64,000 nucleotides of DNA from an uncultured Mucilaginibacter sp. (GCF_913773635.1 NZ_CAJYGQ010000009.1:1-64000); one strand, 5' to 3'; numbered from the stretch's first letter, positions 38,517 through 49,678 are shown. Numbers and translations: made by a program. Notes: generated by a model not told the origin, from the sequence alone.

Positions 38517-40472
38517 TTAATTAGTTATGATAATTCCGCCGTCCGGCTGCATCTCTACAAGCATTTCTCCGGCTTTGCCCGCTTTTACTTTATTTAGCTG
38601 AGGCTTTCTTTCTTTCGAATCTGAATAGTAGTTAAGGTTTTGGTTAGCAAGCATAGGCAGTTTCAACTTTAGCTTCTTTGCTTCCTTAGTGGCATTTATG
38701 CCGGTTACATACCAGCGGCTACCGTTACGGCGTGCCAGCACACAATATTTACCTGGATAACCATCTATAAATACCGTCTCATCCCATGTGGTAGGAACAG
38801 TTTTTATAAAGTCTATCACAAAGTTTGGAAACTCGTTTAAGTTGTTAGGGGTAATTCCAAAATTTTGAACAGATGTTTGAAACAACACTGTAGTAGCTAA
38901 TTGAAATATATCTGATGTTTTGCGGGTAGTTCCGCCGTTATTATTGCGGTTATGGCGCTTATTTAACAGCAGCGGACCAAAATCCATTGAACCCACGCTA
39001 TTACGGATAAACGGGTGCAAGCTGGCGTTATAAGCTTCCATATCATTTGCCCGCTGTCCAAATATGAGGTTTTCTGACGCAAGCACAGCCTCGCTGCTCA
39101 CAAAATTAGGGTACATGCGCTCCCACCCACGCGGCAGTGTACAGCCATGAAATATAACCAATAGCCCATAGTCATTAGCGTCAGAAAGTATGTCTTCGTA
39201 AAGTTTCATGGTCTCCTGCTTGTCGCTGCCGAAAAAGTCCACCTTAATACCCTTTACGCCCAGGCTCTTCATCCACGCCATTTCCTTTTTGCGCTCTACG
39301 GAAGTACTCATTTTGTTTTTAGGACCTTGCGGTGCATCATTCCAATAACCATTAGAGTTATACCATAAAAAAGCACCTACGTTTTTAGATTGTGCATACT
39401 TTACAAGCTCCTCAATTTTAGCGTAGCCGATTGTAGTATCCCACCAACCATCAATAAGTGTAAACTCGTAACCCAACTGTGCCGATAAATCAATGAATGT
39501 TTTTTGATCGTTATAGTTTATACTGTTATCCTGCCACAACAACCAGCTCCAGGTTGAGCGGCCAAACTGGTAATCTTTAGAGGGCTTGTATAAAGGTTTA
39601 ACCACATCAAAAGCAATAGTGCTTTCAACAACAGGCTTCAGGTTATCGCCTATAGTTATGGTTCTCCACGGCGTTTCACCCGGAAGACTTATAGCTGGTT
39701 TAGCGCTTCCCAAATCATTATTTTCCCCTGCCTCCGGAAAAGCTACTGTATATAAACCGCCGTTTGATGCTTCGCTTAACTTGCTTGCACAATACAAACT
39801 ACTTACCCCAGTTTCAGACACTAAAGCCCAATTGTTACCAATATGAAATAAAGAAGGGAAGGTATAACCAATACCATATTTTGATTTCGTGCCTATGGCT
39901 TCATTGGCAACATACTCTTCCTCGTAGCTTGGTTTGGTACGTTTCCATCCGCTCATTGGTGTAGCCTGTGGAGTTAAAAAGGTAGTGGTACCTGCCGGAA
40001 AGTCGAAGCCTGTTAATTCTTTTTCAATTGTGCAGCGTGCCGCTTCACCTGTTTGAGCAAGCTGGTATTTAAATGCAATGTTATTGTTGCTTACACGCAT
40101 AACCAAACTTATTCTTCCTTTCTTAGCTGTTTCATAAGTAAAAACTACTTCATTAGCAGTATAGTTGACTTTGCTTTTTTTAATACGCTTCTCTTCATAG
40201 TTTTCATTAATTACAGCGGCTTTCTGTTCAATAAAACGCAAATCTTTACTAAAGTCACTCACGTCGGTTACCAAACCTAAGGGTGAACTCTCTACAACAG
40301 TTTTACCGTTATATGCAGCAGTATACTGCAAACCTTTTGTAGAGTTGAGCGATATTGTTACCACAAGCTTTTTATCGGGGCTGGTAACTACGCCATTGCC
40401 AGCACCAACCTGTGCGCAAACAGCTAAAGCAACAACTGTAAATAAGGTGATGAAAAGTATGAGCTTTCTCAT
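38517..40472 (-). CDS. GH97 family alpha-glycosidase
   Basis: Signal peptide; WLLWQDNSINYNDQKTFIDLSAQLGYEFTLIDGWWD, GVKGIKVDFFGSDKQE, VIFHGCTLPRGWERMYPN. Confidence 0.94.
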   Translation of the reverse strand: MRKLILFITLFTVVALAVCAQVGAGNGVVTSPDKKLVVTISLNSTKGLQYTAAYNGKTVVESSPLGLVTDVSDFSKDLRFIEQKAAVINENYEEKRIKKSKVNYTANEVVFTYETAKKGRISLVMRVSNNNIAFKYQLAQTGEAARCTIEKELTGFDFPAGTTTFLTPQATPMSGWKRTKPSYEEEYVANEAIGTKSKYGIGYTFPSLFHIGNNWALVSETGVSSLYCASKLSEASNGGLYTVAFPEAGENNDLGSAKPAISLPGETPWRTITIGDNLKPVVESTIAFDVVKPLYKPSKDYQFGRSTWSWLLWQDNSINYNDQKTFIDLSAQLGYEFTLIDGWWDTTIGYAKIEELVKYAQSKNVGAFLWYNSNGYWNDAPQGPKNKMSTSVERKKEMAWMKSLGVKGIKVDFFGSDKQETMKLYEDILSDANDYGLLVIFHGCTLPRGWERMYPNFVSSEAVLASENLIFGQRANDMEAYNASLHPFIRNSVGSMDFGPLLLNKRHNRNNNGGTTRKTSDIFQLATTVLFQTSVQNFGITPNNLNEFPNFVIDFIKTVPTTWDETVFIDGYPGKYCVLARRNGSRWYVTGINATKEAKKLKLKLPMLANQNLNYYSDSKERKPQLNKVKAGKAGEMLVEMQPDGGIIITN

Positions 40473-40643
40473 TATTATAGATTTATTGGTTCATTAACAT
40501 TTTTTGGCAATTTCATACAAGCCGGGGTTAATATGCTACAATAATAAGTGTTAATTATACATTTATAAAATAATTTTGCAGTAATGCCGATTTACAAAAC
40601 ATCTCCATCAAAACAAGCTTGTTATTGCAGCCATTTAATATAA

Positions 40644-41684
40644 ATGCTAAATTTGTTGGCAATGAACGAAAACTTAGATCCAAGCGCTGAAAAATTGACA
40701 ACAACTGAACGTGATATTGAAAAAGTTTTGCGCCCGCAGGCTTTTGAAGATTTCACAGGCCAGGATAAAATCTTAGCCAATCTGCGGATTTTTGTTCAGG
40801 CTGCTCGACAGCGCGGCGAATCTTTGGACCATGTACTTCTTCACGGGCCTCCGGGATTGGGTAAAACTACGCTATCGCACATTATTGCCAATGAAATGGG
40901 TGTTGGCATTAAAATCACCTCCGGCCCTGTGCTTGATAAACCTGGTGATTTAGCCGGTTTGTTAACCAACCTTGAACCGGGGGATATTTTATTTATCGAT
41001 GAGATACATCGTTTAAGCCCGTTGGTTGAAGAGTATTTGTACTCTGCCATGGAAGATTTTAAAATTGATATCATGTTAGAGAGCGGACCTAATGCGCGCT
41101 CTGTACAGTTATCATTAAACCCGTTCACACTGGTGGGCGCTACAACCCGTTCAGGCCTCCTTACTGCCCCACTAAGAGCACGCTTTGGAATAAATTCACG
41201 ACTTGAATATTACGACGCCAAATTGCTAACCACTATTGTTTTACGTTCATCAGCCATTTTAAATACGCCTATTACTGATGAAGGTGCTTATGAAATTGCG
41301 CGCCGCAGCCGTGGTACGCCACGTATTGCTAATGCATTGCTACGCCGCACACGCGATTTTGCCCAAATAAAAGGAAACGGCAGTATTGATACCGCCATTG
41401 CAAAGTATGCCTTAAATGCACTTAATGTTGATGAGCATGGCCTTGATGAAATGGACAACAAAATACTGCTTACCATTATTGAGAAATTTAAGGGTGGCCC
41501 TGTTGGCGTTAAAACTATAGCTACAGCAGTTGGCGAAGATGAGGGCACTATAGAGGAGGTTTATGAACCGTTCCTTATACAGGAAGGCTATCTCATGCGC
41601 ACATCCCGCGGACGCGAAGCCACCGAAAATGCATACAAACACCTGGGCATTCACCGGCCGGGGCAACTACCAACCTTATTTTAA
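40644..41684 (+). CDS. ruvB: Holliday junction branch migration DNA helicase RuvB
   Basis: [65 protein letters not shown]. Confidence 0.98.
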   Translation: MLNLLAMNENLDPSAEKLTTTERDIEKVLRPQAFEDFTGQDKILANLRIFVQAARQRGESLDHVLLHGPPGLGKTTLSHIIANEMGVGIKITSGPVLDKPGDLAGLLTNLEPGDILFIDEIHRLSPLVEEYLYSAMEDFKIDIMLESGPNARSVQLSLNPFTLVGATTRSGLLTAPLRARFGINSRLEYYDAKLLTTIVLRSSAILNTPITDEGAYEIARRSRGTPRIANALLRRTRDFAQIKGNGSIDTAIAKYALNALNVDEHGLDEMDNKILLTIIEKFKGGPVGVKTIATAVGEDEGTIEEVYEPFLIQEGYLMRTSRGREATENAYKHLGIHRPGQLPTLF

Positions 41685-41715
41685 TACCAAGTAGAGCAAC
41701 AAACCTAAAAGATAA

Positions 41716-42480
41716 TTAATTTTTAAGTGCTTTTAATATGGCAGTGCTCCACAATTTGGCCAGCACCTGTTCTCCCTGTGTATTAGGATGAAGGTAAAAC
41801 GTACCCTGCGTTCCATTTTCAGGTTTCAGATAAGTAAGGTAATTTTTCTCGAAGGATTTAAACGATTTCCTGTCACCTTCAAATACATGATGCGGATTGC
41901 TTTTTTTATACTGCTTAACCAGCGCATGAATTTGCGGATGGTATGACAGTACGCGTTGTTGACCCTCCTTTAAGTACGATGAACGATTGTGCGTGTTATC
42001 GCTGTACCACAAAGGATAGTTTAAAACAATTTTGGCCTTTGGATAGGCGGCTAACAGACTATCTGCTATGGTCTTTAAGTTTGCCTGGTAGTTTTCGGGC
42101 GAAACGGGTGAACCATTAGGACCCTTTATAGCACTATCATTAGTACCCAGCATTATTGAAAATACAAGCTGTGCCGTGCTGTCTGCATAAAAATTGTTGG
42201 CAGCAGCCTTTACTTTTGGAAACATTTTCTTGGTTGCGGGCAAGAAATCTACCGTTGTAAAACCACTTACTCCCTGATTTGATACCTGCACATGAGGTCC
42301 AAGCTTCTCTCTTAAAAAATTACCGGTAAAAACAGGTGGCGATTGATCTTTGGCTACAGTGCCGTGCGTTATACTGTCGCCAATAAAAACTACGTTAACT
42401 TTTTGATCATCTTTATAAATAAAGGCACTGCAAGCAACAAAAAGCAGCAGTAAGTAATAAGGCAGCTTGTTAAACTTCAT
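41716..42480 (-). CDS. SGNH/GDSL hydrolase family protein, secreted
   Basis: ORF 41716..42528, likely start 42480. FIGDSITHGTVA, GVSGFTTVDF, IMLGTNDS, HPNTQGEQVLA. Confidence 0.88.
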   Translation of the reverse strand: MKFNKLPYYLLLLFVACSAFIYKDDQKVNVVFIGDSITHGTVAKDQSPPVFTGNFLREKLGPHVQVSNQGVSGFTTVDFLPATKKMFPKVKAAANNFYADSTAQLVFSIMLGTNDSAIKGPNGSPVSPENYQANLKTIADSLLAAYPKAKIVLNYPLWYSDNTHNRSSYLKEGQQRVLSYHPQIHALVKQYKKSNPHHVFEGDRKSFKSFEKNYLTYLKPENGTQGTFYLHPNTQGEQVLAKLWSTAILKALKN

Positions 42481-42566
42481 AATTGTGCTGGTAAACATAA
42501 GCATTTTGTGATTTATAGTACAACGCAAAAGGCAATGCTATATATTTGTTTAACTAACTACTGCAG

Positions 42567-44861
42567 ATGAACAAAAATATCTGGCTCTCGCTTGTGGCTC
42601 TGTTATTTGGAGCTGCCGCTTGTGCTCAACAAGTAACCAGGGTAACCGACCCTGCCGAATGGGTTAACCCCTTGATGGGTACCGATTCAAAACCCGATTT
42701 ATCTAACGGCAACACTTACCCGGCCATAGGCCTGCCATGGGGCATGAACTATTGGTCGCCGCAAACAGGCAACATGGGTAATGGGTGGATGTATACTTAC
42801 GCTGCTGATAAAATCAGGGGATTTAAGCAAACGCATCAACCATCGCCCTGGATGAATGATTACGGCCAGTTTGCCATTATGCCGGTAACCGGTAAAATGA
42901 AATTTGATCAGGACGCCCGCGCAAGCTGGTTTAGCCACAAAGCCGAAGTATCAAAACCTTATTATTACAGCGTTTACCTGGCCGACCATGATGTAACGGC
43001 CGAACTGACTACTACGGAACGTGCAGCTCAATTTCAATTTAGTTACCCTAAAAGCGATAGCTCGTTTATAGTTATTGATGCGCTGGACAAAGGTTCATAC
43101 ATTAAGGTAATTCCTGCCGAAAATAAGATCATAGGCTATACCACCCGTGCAGCGCGCAGTAAGCCTGTAAACTTTAAAAACTATTTTGTAATTTATACAG
43201 ATAAGGCCTTTTCAATTGCCAAAACGTGGCACGGCAAAACCTTAGCCGGCGGCGACTCATTAGAGCTCACCAATAATCATGCAGGTGCTATTATTGGTTT
43301 TAAGACTACACGTGGCGAAAAGGTACACTTACGCGTTGCTTCATCCCTTATTAGTTTTGAGCAGGCCGAGTTAAATCTTAAACGAGAACTAGGTAGTGAT
43401 GATTTTGAAGCTACAAAACAAAAAGCACACACTGCGTGGAACAAAGTATTAAGCCGCCTGCAGGTGGAAGGTGGAACGGTAGACCAAACCCGTACATTTT
43501 ACTCATGCCTTTACCGTACCGTTATGTTCCCAAATAAGCTATACGAGGTTGATGCCCAAAACAAAGTAGTGCATTACAGCCCCTACACAGGTAAAACCAT
43601 GCCAGGCTATAAATTTGCAGGTACCGGTTTTTGGGACACATTCCGTGCGCTATATCCATTTTTAAACCTGATGTATCCATCTATAAACAAAGAGATGCAG
43701 CAAGGCCTTATCAGTGATTATGTAGAGGGCGGCTGGCTGCCCGAGTGGAGCAGCCCGGGTTACGCGGATATAATGGTAGGAAACAACTCCGCATCTGTAG
43801 TTGCCGAAGCTTATCTGAAAGGGGCGCGTGGCTACGATATTAACAAACTTTACGAGGCGTTGTTGCATGGCGCAAATAACGAAGGTCCGGTTTCAGCCAC
43901 TGGACGTTATGGGGTTAAATACTATAACGAGTTGGGTTACGTACCTTACGATGTTAAGATCAATGAAAACGCTGCACGAACACTGGAGTATGCCTATGAC
44001 GACTTTGCCATTTACCAGTTGGCAAAAGAATTGAATCGCCCCCAGGCTGAAGTTGATTTATATAAAAAGCGTAGCCAAAACTATCGTAACCTGTTTGACA
44101 AGTCAACAGGATTTATGCGGGGCAAAAACAAGGATGGCAGTTTTCAATCACCCTTTAGCCCGTTTAAATGGGGAGATGCATTTACAGAAGGTAACAGCTG
44201 GCATTACTCATGGTCGGTTTTTCATGACGTGCAGGGACTGATTAACCTTATGGGCGGCGAAAATAAGTTTGTAACCAAGTTAGACTCCGTGTTTAGTGTA
44301 CCGCCGATATTTGATGATAGCTACTATGGCGGTGTGATTCATGAAATACGCGAAATGCAGATTATGAACATGGGCCAGTACGCTCACGGAAACCAGCCCA
44401 TACAGCACATGATTTACTTGTATAACTACGCCGGCCAACCCTGGAAAACACAATACTGGGCGCGCGAGGTTATGAACCGCCTGTATAAAGCTACTCCTGA
44501 TGGCTATTGCGGCGACGAGGATAATGGCCAAACATCGGCGTGGTATGTATTTAGTGCATTGGGCTTTTACCCCGTTTGCCCCGCAAGTGATCAGTATGTT
44601 TTAGGTGCTCCTTTATTCAAAAAGGTTACTTTAAACCTTGAGAATGGAAAAACTGTAAATATAAATGCACCTGCCAACAGCGCATCTAATAAATACGTTA
44701 GCAAATTAATGTACAACGGCAAGCCGCATAGCTACAATTGGCTAAGTCATAAAGCATTGTTAAACGGTGCAAAGCTTGATTTTAGCATGCAGGCCACACC
44801 CAATAAAACCAAAGGAACTAAGGATACCGATTATCCGTTTTCTATGTCGGCCCGCCAATAG
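42567..44861 (+). CDS. GH92 family glycoside hydrolase (alpha-1,2-mannosidase-like)
   Basis: WVNPLMGTDSKPDLSNGNTYPAIGLPWGMNYWSPQTG; CGDEDNGQTSAWYVFSALGFYPVCPASDQYVLGAPLF. Confidence 0.96.
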   Translation: MNKNIWLSLVALLFGAAACAQQVTRVTDPAEWVNPLMGTDSKPDLSNGNTYPAIGLPWGMNYWSPQTGNMGNGWMYTYAADKIRGFKQTHQPSPWMNDYGQFAIMPVTGKMKFDQDARASWFSHKAEVSKPYYYSVYLADHDVTAELTTTERAAQFQFSYPKSDSSFIVIDALDKGSYIKVIPAENKIIGYTTRAARSKPVNFKNYFVIYTDKAFSIAKTWHGKTLAGGDSLELTNNHAGAIIGFKTTRGEKVHLRVASSLISFEQAELNLKRELGSDDFEATKQKAHTAWNKVLSRLQVEGGTVDQTRTFYSCLYRTVMFPNKLYEVDAQNKVVHYSPYTGKTMPGYKFAGTGFWDTFRALYPFLNLMYPSINKEMQQGLISDYVEGGWLPEWSSPGYADIMVGNNSASVVAEAYLKGARGYDINKLYEALLHGANNEGPVSATGRYGVKYYNELGYVPYDVKINENAARTLEYAYDDFAIYQLAKELNRPQAEVDLYKKRSQNYRNLFDKSTGFMRGKNKDGSFQSPFSPFKWGDAFTEGNSWHYSWSVFHDVQGLINLMGGENKFVTKLDSVFSVPPIFDDSYYGGVIHEIREMQIMNMGQYAHGNQPIQHMIYLYNYAGQPWKTQYWAREVMNRLYKATPDGYCGDEDNGQTSAWYVFSALGFYPVCPASDQYVLGAPLFKKVTLNLENGKTVNINAPANSASNKYVSKLMYNGKPHSYNWLSHKALLNGAKLDFSMQATPNKTKGTKDTDYPFSMSARQ

Positions 44862-44876
44862 TTAAAACTTACTGTT

Positions 44877-44920
44877 AAAAAGTGTGGTTTATTGGTTCAC
44901 ATCAAACCACACTTTTTTTG
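44877..44920 (+). terminator. Intrinsic terminator of the GH92 gene
   Basis: AAAAGTGTGGTTT ... AAACCACACTTTTTTT. Confidence 0.8.
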
Positions 44921-44980
44921 TTTAAGTCCTCTTATTTATTTTATTTTCGCTCGCTTTAACATTTTACCATTTTAAACCCC

Positions 44981-45841
44981 ATGCTTAAATCATACACGGC
45001 AGTTGCAGCCGCATTAGCCCTAAGTGTTATCTCATGCCAATCGGGCAAAACCAGCACGGTAACCGATAGTACTTCGACAAAAACGGTGACTACAAGCACC
45101 AGTACTGAGGTTGTAGCCAATGAGAAGCCTGGAAAGAAAGCTTCGAATGCTGAGATTATTGCACGCAAGCAGGTGCCGATTTTATGCTACCACCAAATAC
45201 GCGATTGGCGACCAAAAGATTCTAAAACGGCTAAAGATTACATAGTTCCGATTGCCAGCTTCAAAGAAAAAATTAAAATGCTGGCTGATAGCGGTTATCA
45301 TACTATACTGCCCGATCAGCTATACGCTTACCTTACAACAGGCGCAGCTTTACCCAGCAAGCCTATTATGCTAACGTTTGATGATACCGACCTTGACCAG
45401 TTTACCATTGCAAACCCTGAGCTAAAAAAGTATGGTTTTAAGGCCGTATACTTTATAATGACGGTATCAATTGGCAGACCTAATTACATGAATAAGGAGC
45501 AAGTTAAACAGCTGGCTGATGAAGGCAACGTAATTGGCAGCCACACCTGGGATCACCATAACTTCAAGAAATTTGCCGGCGACGACTGGAAGACACAAAT
45601 AGATAAACCAACCAAAAAATTAGAGGAAATTACCGGTAAAAAAATTGAATATTTTGCCTATCCTTTTGGTTTATGGAACGCGCAGGGATTACCTGAACTC
45701 CATAGCCGCGGATTTAAAATGGCCTTCCAACTGGCTGAAAAGCGCGATGCGAACGACCCATTGATGACCGTGCGCCGTATATTAGACAGCGGTTACTGGA
45801 GCGCCAAAACGCTACACAATAGTATCAAGAACAGCTTTTAA
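44981..45841 (+). CDS. Polysaccharide deacetylase family lipoprotein
   Basis: Lipobox VISC; ILCYHQIRDW, MLTFDDTDLDQF, SHTWDHHNF NodB-type motifs. Confidence 0.92.
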   Translation: MLKSYTAVAAALALSVISCQSGKTSTVTDSTSTKTVTTSTSTEVVANEKPGKKASNAEIIARKQVPILCYHQIRDWRPKDSKTAKDYIVPIASFKEKIKMLADSGYHTILPDQLYAYLTTGAALPSKPIMLTFDDTDLDQFTIANPELKKYGFKAVYFIMTVSIGRPNYMNKEQVKQLADEGNVIGSHTWDHHNFKKFAGDDWKTQIDKPTKKLEEITGKKIEYFAYPFGLWNAQGLPELHSRGFKMAFQLAEKRDANDPLMTVRRILDSGYWSAKTLHNSIKNSF

Positions 45842-45842
45842 T

Positions 45843-45880
45843 AAAAAAAGCCTTTCTCAATTAAGAGAAAGGCTTTTTTG
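45843..45880. terminator. Bidirectional intrinsic terminator
   Basis: AAAAAAAGCCTTTCTC-AATTAA-GAGAAAGGCTTTTTTG. Confidence 0.82.
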
Positions 45881-46105
45881 TTATAAATCTTCGTTGGCCG
45901 GACCTTCATTTTTGTTTGATGACTCCTCATCGCTTGGTGGTCCTGGTACGCCGCTATCGTTATCGGGCACAACGGTATCCACACGATGCTCATCATCTTT
46001 AGTATGCTCGGTAGGTGTATTACCTTTTTCAAGTGACGAATCACCTGTGTTTTCTCCTAATTGATCCTCATGCGGATCGATATTTTTGTTTTCTTCGGTA
46101 GACAT
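45881..46105 (-). CDS. Small acidic, probably disordered hypothetical protein
   Basis: 74 aa rich in D/E/N/P/S; ends at the terminator; in a run of minus-strand genes. Confidence 0.55.
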   Translation of the reverse strand: MSTEENKNIDPHEDQLGENTGDSSLEKGNTPTEHTKDDEHRVDTVVPDNDSGVPGPPSDEESSNKNEGPANEDL

Positions 46106-46134
46106 AGGTATTGTATTTATAAATTGATATTTGA

Positions 46135-46503
46135 TTATTCTTCAGTCACCCACTTAACGGCTTCGTCTAACTGACCCAGTGGAAATCCTTTTGACTGTCC
46201 AGGAGCCATAAACCTGAATACGTTACTGGTAAACCATTCAACGGCTTTTTGATCTGTTACAATGGCAATTTTTTTCCATTTGGTAAAATGTTTAAGGCCA
46301 ACCTTGATATCATCCCACCACGCTCCTGCTGTAAAGTTCTGCACCTCAGTTTCAAGCACGAGTATATAATGGATTTCACCCTGACGCTTAACCAGGTCGT
46401 CAAGCTTAGGGATAAGCACTTTTTCGAGGTCATCTTTTGTAACCTCGCCAACGGCATGGATGCCTACAACATTGTCTGGTAAATCGTTTATGAATTGAAG
46501 CAT
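46135..46503 (-). CDS. SpoIIAA-like / STAS-like domain protein
   Basis: LEKVLIPKLDDLVKRQGEIHYILVLE...WWDDIKVGLKHFTKWKKIAIVTD, typical of the SpoIIAA-like family. Confidence 0.8.
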   Translation of the reverse strand: MLQFINDLPDNVVGIHAVGEVTKDDLEKVLIPKLDDLVKRQGEIHYILVLETEVQNFTAGAWWDDIKVGLKHFTKWKKIAIVTDQKAVEWFTSNVFRFMAPGQSKGFPLGQLDEAVKWVTEE

Positions 46504-46754
46504 AAGAGGCAAATTTTAGTTGTTAATACAACGGTTATTGCCTTATACTGTTTTCCTTAAAGCATACAAATTTAGCCAGCAAGAAAAATAGCGGCTTTTA
46601 TTTCGCACCCGATATTCCCTAATTTATACCGATTAATTCCGGATGATACCCAATAATGCTTGACTGCTATTGCTCAGCAAACAGGCTCACTTTTCAATAA
46701 GGGAGCGAAGAAATTGACAGGTGAAGTTCCTGCTTTCCCAAATGATAAGACTGC

Positions 46755-47489
46755 TCAATCGCCTTCCGGGTACTTTCTGAAAATGCTGTTGATGCGCATT
46801 TGTATAACGCCAAAAAAAGCCTCGCGGAAAATACGGGTAGACATTTTTGAAACACCTTCAGTACGATCAGTAAATATGATGGGAATTTCAATTACCTTAA
46901 AGCCGTGTTTAATGGTGGTGTATTTCATTTCGATCTGAAAGGCGTAGCCAACAAACTTAATTTTATCAAGCCTTATGGTTTCAAGCACTTTACGTTTGTA
47001 GCATACAAAACCCGCGGTAGCATCATGCAGGTTTATTCCTGTAATAATACGCACGTACATGGAGGCATAGTAGCTCATCAATACCCGGCTCATAGGCCAG
47101 TTTACAACGTTTACCCCTCTAACATACCTAGAGCCAACCGACATATCTGCCCCCTCAACACAGGCTTCGCGCAGGCGCAGCAAATCATTTGGATTGTGAG
47201 AGAAGTCAGCATCCATTTCAAAAATGTAATCGTACTTGTGCGCTATACACCATTTAAAACCATGTATATAAGCGGTACCTAAGCCCAACTTGCCTTTTCG
47301 CTCTTCGATGAACAACCTGCCTGAAAACTCCGCTTGCAGGCTTTTAACTATGTTACCGGTACCATCGGGCGAGCCATCGTCTATAATCAGTAAATGAAAA
47401 TCATGCGGCAGCGAAAACACTTTGCGTATCATACGCTCAATATTTTCCTTTTCGTTGTAGGTTGGTATAATGACTATGCTATCGGGCAC
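46755..47489 (-). CDS. GT2 glycosyltransferase, polyprenol monophosphomannose synthase-like
   Basis: VIIPTYNEKENIERMI, IDDGSPDGTG, FEMDADFSHNPNDL, GSRYVRG. Confidence 0.92.
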   Translation of the reverse strand: MPDSIVIIPTYNEKENIERMIRKVFSLPHDFHLLIIDDGSPDGTGNIVKSLQAEFSGRLFIEERKGKLGLGTAYIHGFKWCIAHKYDYIFEMDADFSHNPNDLLRLREACVEGADMSVGSRYVRGVNVVNWPMSRVLMSYYASMYVRIITGINLHDATAGFVCYKRKVLETIRLDKIKFVGYAFQIEMKYTTIKHGFKVIEIPIIFTDRTEGVSKMSTRIFREAFFGVIQMRINSIFRKYPEGD

Positions 47490-47550
47490 GTAGTTACTGT
47501 TTCAATAATGTATGAGCGGGCAAAAGTACGCAATTCGGCCCTTAAAAAAC

Positions 47551-47582
47551 AAAAGCAGGGTGATAACTACCACCCTGCTTTT
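47551..47582 (-). terminator. Intrinsic terminator of the POT transporter gene
   Basis: AAAAGCAGGGTG-ATAACTAC-CACCCTGCTTTT. Confidence 0.72.
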
Positions 47583-47603
47583 AGTTAAAAGTTGTTAAAT
47601 AGG

Positions 47604-49322
47604 TTATCTTACGCCGTGCATCATCTTTTTAAGCAGGCCCGATATTAAGAAAAGTAATATGGAAGCAACGCCAGACAGCGTTACAAACACCATAAAAAAC
47701 TCATAGAGGTTATGAATGGTAAAGCCAACAAACGTAGGGTAATGCACATCAATCTTCTCTTGCGCTAAAATTGCAAGCTGTGATGCACTTGCCTGTATTT
47801 TACCATCAAGAACGGCTTGCAAATCAATACCCTTGGAAGCAGCAAACTCAAACTTATCACCCGTGGGCGGAATAATGGCACCCAGCGTACCGGCAAGAGC
47901 GTACCCTGCAGCGTTACCTATAAACCAAACTCCCATTAATAACGATGAAAAACGCTTTGGAGCTAGTTTAGAAACCAAAGATAAACCAATTGGCGACAGG
48001 CAAAGCTCACCCAAGGTATGGAACAGGTACATGATGATTAACCATATAACCCCAATTTTACCTGATGTACCTATACCCTTAACCTGCATGGCAATGATAT
48101 AGTAGCCGGTAGCCAGCAACAATAAGCCAATAGCTTGCTTAACCGGCGAAATTGGCTCAAGGTTACGTTTTTGCAACTTTAACCAAAGCCAGCTAAACGG
48201 AAATGCAAATATAATAATGAACAGGGAGTTGGCATTTTGTACAAAACTTGGAGGCAGTTGAAAGCCAAACAAGTTTAAGTCGGTTTGCTTATCGGCAACA
48301 AAAGTTAAAGATGACCCGGCCTGCTCGAATGCCGACCAAAAGAATATTACGAAAAATGCTACGGTATACAACGCTAAAATACGCTCACGCTCTATTTTAG
48401 TAATAGACTTATCGGTTAAAATAAGTACAGCTAAACTAATACCTGATGCATATATAAACGGATATACCCAGCTTTTAATGGGATTAGGATCTACAGATAT
48501 GTAGTGAATACCGAAAAACAATACTACCATTAACACAGCCACACCAATAATTGAGGCAGTAGAAAAGTTTGCCTTTTCGGCCTCACCGGTAGGGCTGAGT
48601 GTAGCTTTAGAAAAGTCGGGCTTTGATCCTACGGCGTTACCATCAGGGTCGGTTACGTATTTGTTTTTAAGGAAGATAAACAGAAGCACGCCTAACATCA
48701 TGCCTATACCTGCTGCAAGGAAACCCCACTTAAATGCCTCAACAACGCGCACCTCTCCTACTTTAACATCGCCCAAAAACGGACAAATGCTCATACCCAA
48801 AAAGGCACCAACGTTTATACCCATGTAAAATATGGTGAATGCAGCATCTAACCGCGAATCTCCCTTTTTATACAACTGGCCTACCATTGATGAAATATTG
48901 GGCTTGAAGAAGCCGTTACCGAAAATGATAACCGCTAATGCCAGCCACATTATTCCTTTTGCAAGGTCAAGATTAGCAGCATAAGTGTAACCACTGGCAA
49001 AAAGCAAAAATTGCCCCAAGGCCATTACCGAACCACCTAAAATAATACAGTTACGATTACCCAGATAACGGTCAGATATGTAACCGCCAAGCATTGGCGT
49101 TAAATACGACAAGCCTAAAAAGCCACCGTAAACTAGAGACGCATCCTTATCAGAAAAAGCAAGGGCATTTACCAGGAACAATGTAAGCAGGGCACGCATA
49201 CCATAAAAGTTAAAGCGCTCCCACATTTCAGTAGAAAATAAAACATATAAACCTTTTGGATGACCTTTACTCTGCTGTGCGGCAAGAGACGAGTCTAAAG
49301 AAATTTCAGGTTCAGTACTCAT
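47604..49322 (-). CDS. POT/PTR family peptide MFS transporter
   Basis: STEMWERFNFYGMRALLTLFLVNAL, GGYISDRYLGNRNCIILGG, FKPNISSMVGQLY; multi-TM. Confidence 0.95.
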   Translation of the reverse strand: MSTEPEISLDSSLAAQQSKGHPKGLYVLFSTEMWERFNFYGMRALLTLFLVNALAFSDKDASLVYGGFLGLSYLTPMLGGYISDRYLGNRNCIILGGSVMALGQFLLFASGYTYAANLDLAKGIMWLALAVIIFGNGFFKPNISSMVGQLYKKGDSRLDAAFTIFYMGINVGAFLGMSICPFLGDVKVGEVRVVEAFKWGFLAAGIGMMLGVLLFIFLKNKYVTDPDGNAVGSKPDFSKATLSPTGEAEKANFSTASIIGVAVLMVVLFFGIHYISVDPNPIKSWVYPFIYASGISLAVLILTDKSITKIERERILALYTVAFFVIFFWSAFEQAGSSLTFVADKQTDLNLFGFQLPPSFVQNANSLFIIIFAFPFSWLWLKLQKRNLEPISPVKQAIGLLLLATGYYIIAMQVKGIGTSGKIGVIWLIIMYLFHTLGELCLSPIGLSLVSKLAPKRFSSLLMGVWFIGNAAGYALAGTLGAIIPPTGDKFEFAASKGIDLQAVLDGKIQASASQLAILAQEKIDVHYPTFVGFTIHNLYEFFMVFVTLSGVASILLFLISGLLKKMMHGVR

Positions 49323-49678
49323 AGTTTAAATTAAAATTATCTAAAAATAGGCATTCTCCATTAATGCCAAATGTTGTGTTGAAATCTTTTAGGGCTGCAA
49401 CATTAAAAGCGGCTAAGATACATATAACTCGCACTTGCCAAATAAATTTTGGCATAATATGAAAATACTATGTTGATTTACAACCTCATGAGCTTACTCA
49501 CAATATAAACTTATTCTTTGTTGTAGAATTAAATTTGCATCAATGAACAGTCTTTTGCAATCATCAAGGTGTAGCCTTTAATTGAAGAAGACACGCTTAT
49601 TTAAATCAATCACCTTAGCTTATGCACTGTAACTGCACATATGCTAACCGCTTTTAAAGCGCTTCAAAGCTTGAGTAT

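Noticed and set aside
46905-47282. 125-aa plus-strand ORF
   Set aside because: Antisense within the GT2 glycosyltransferase gene.
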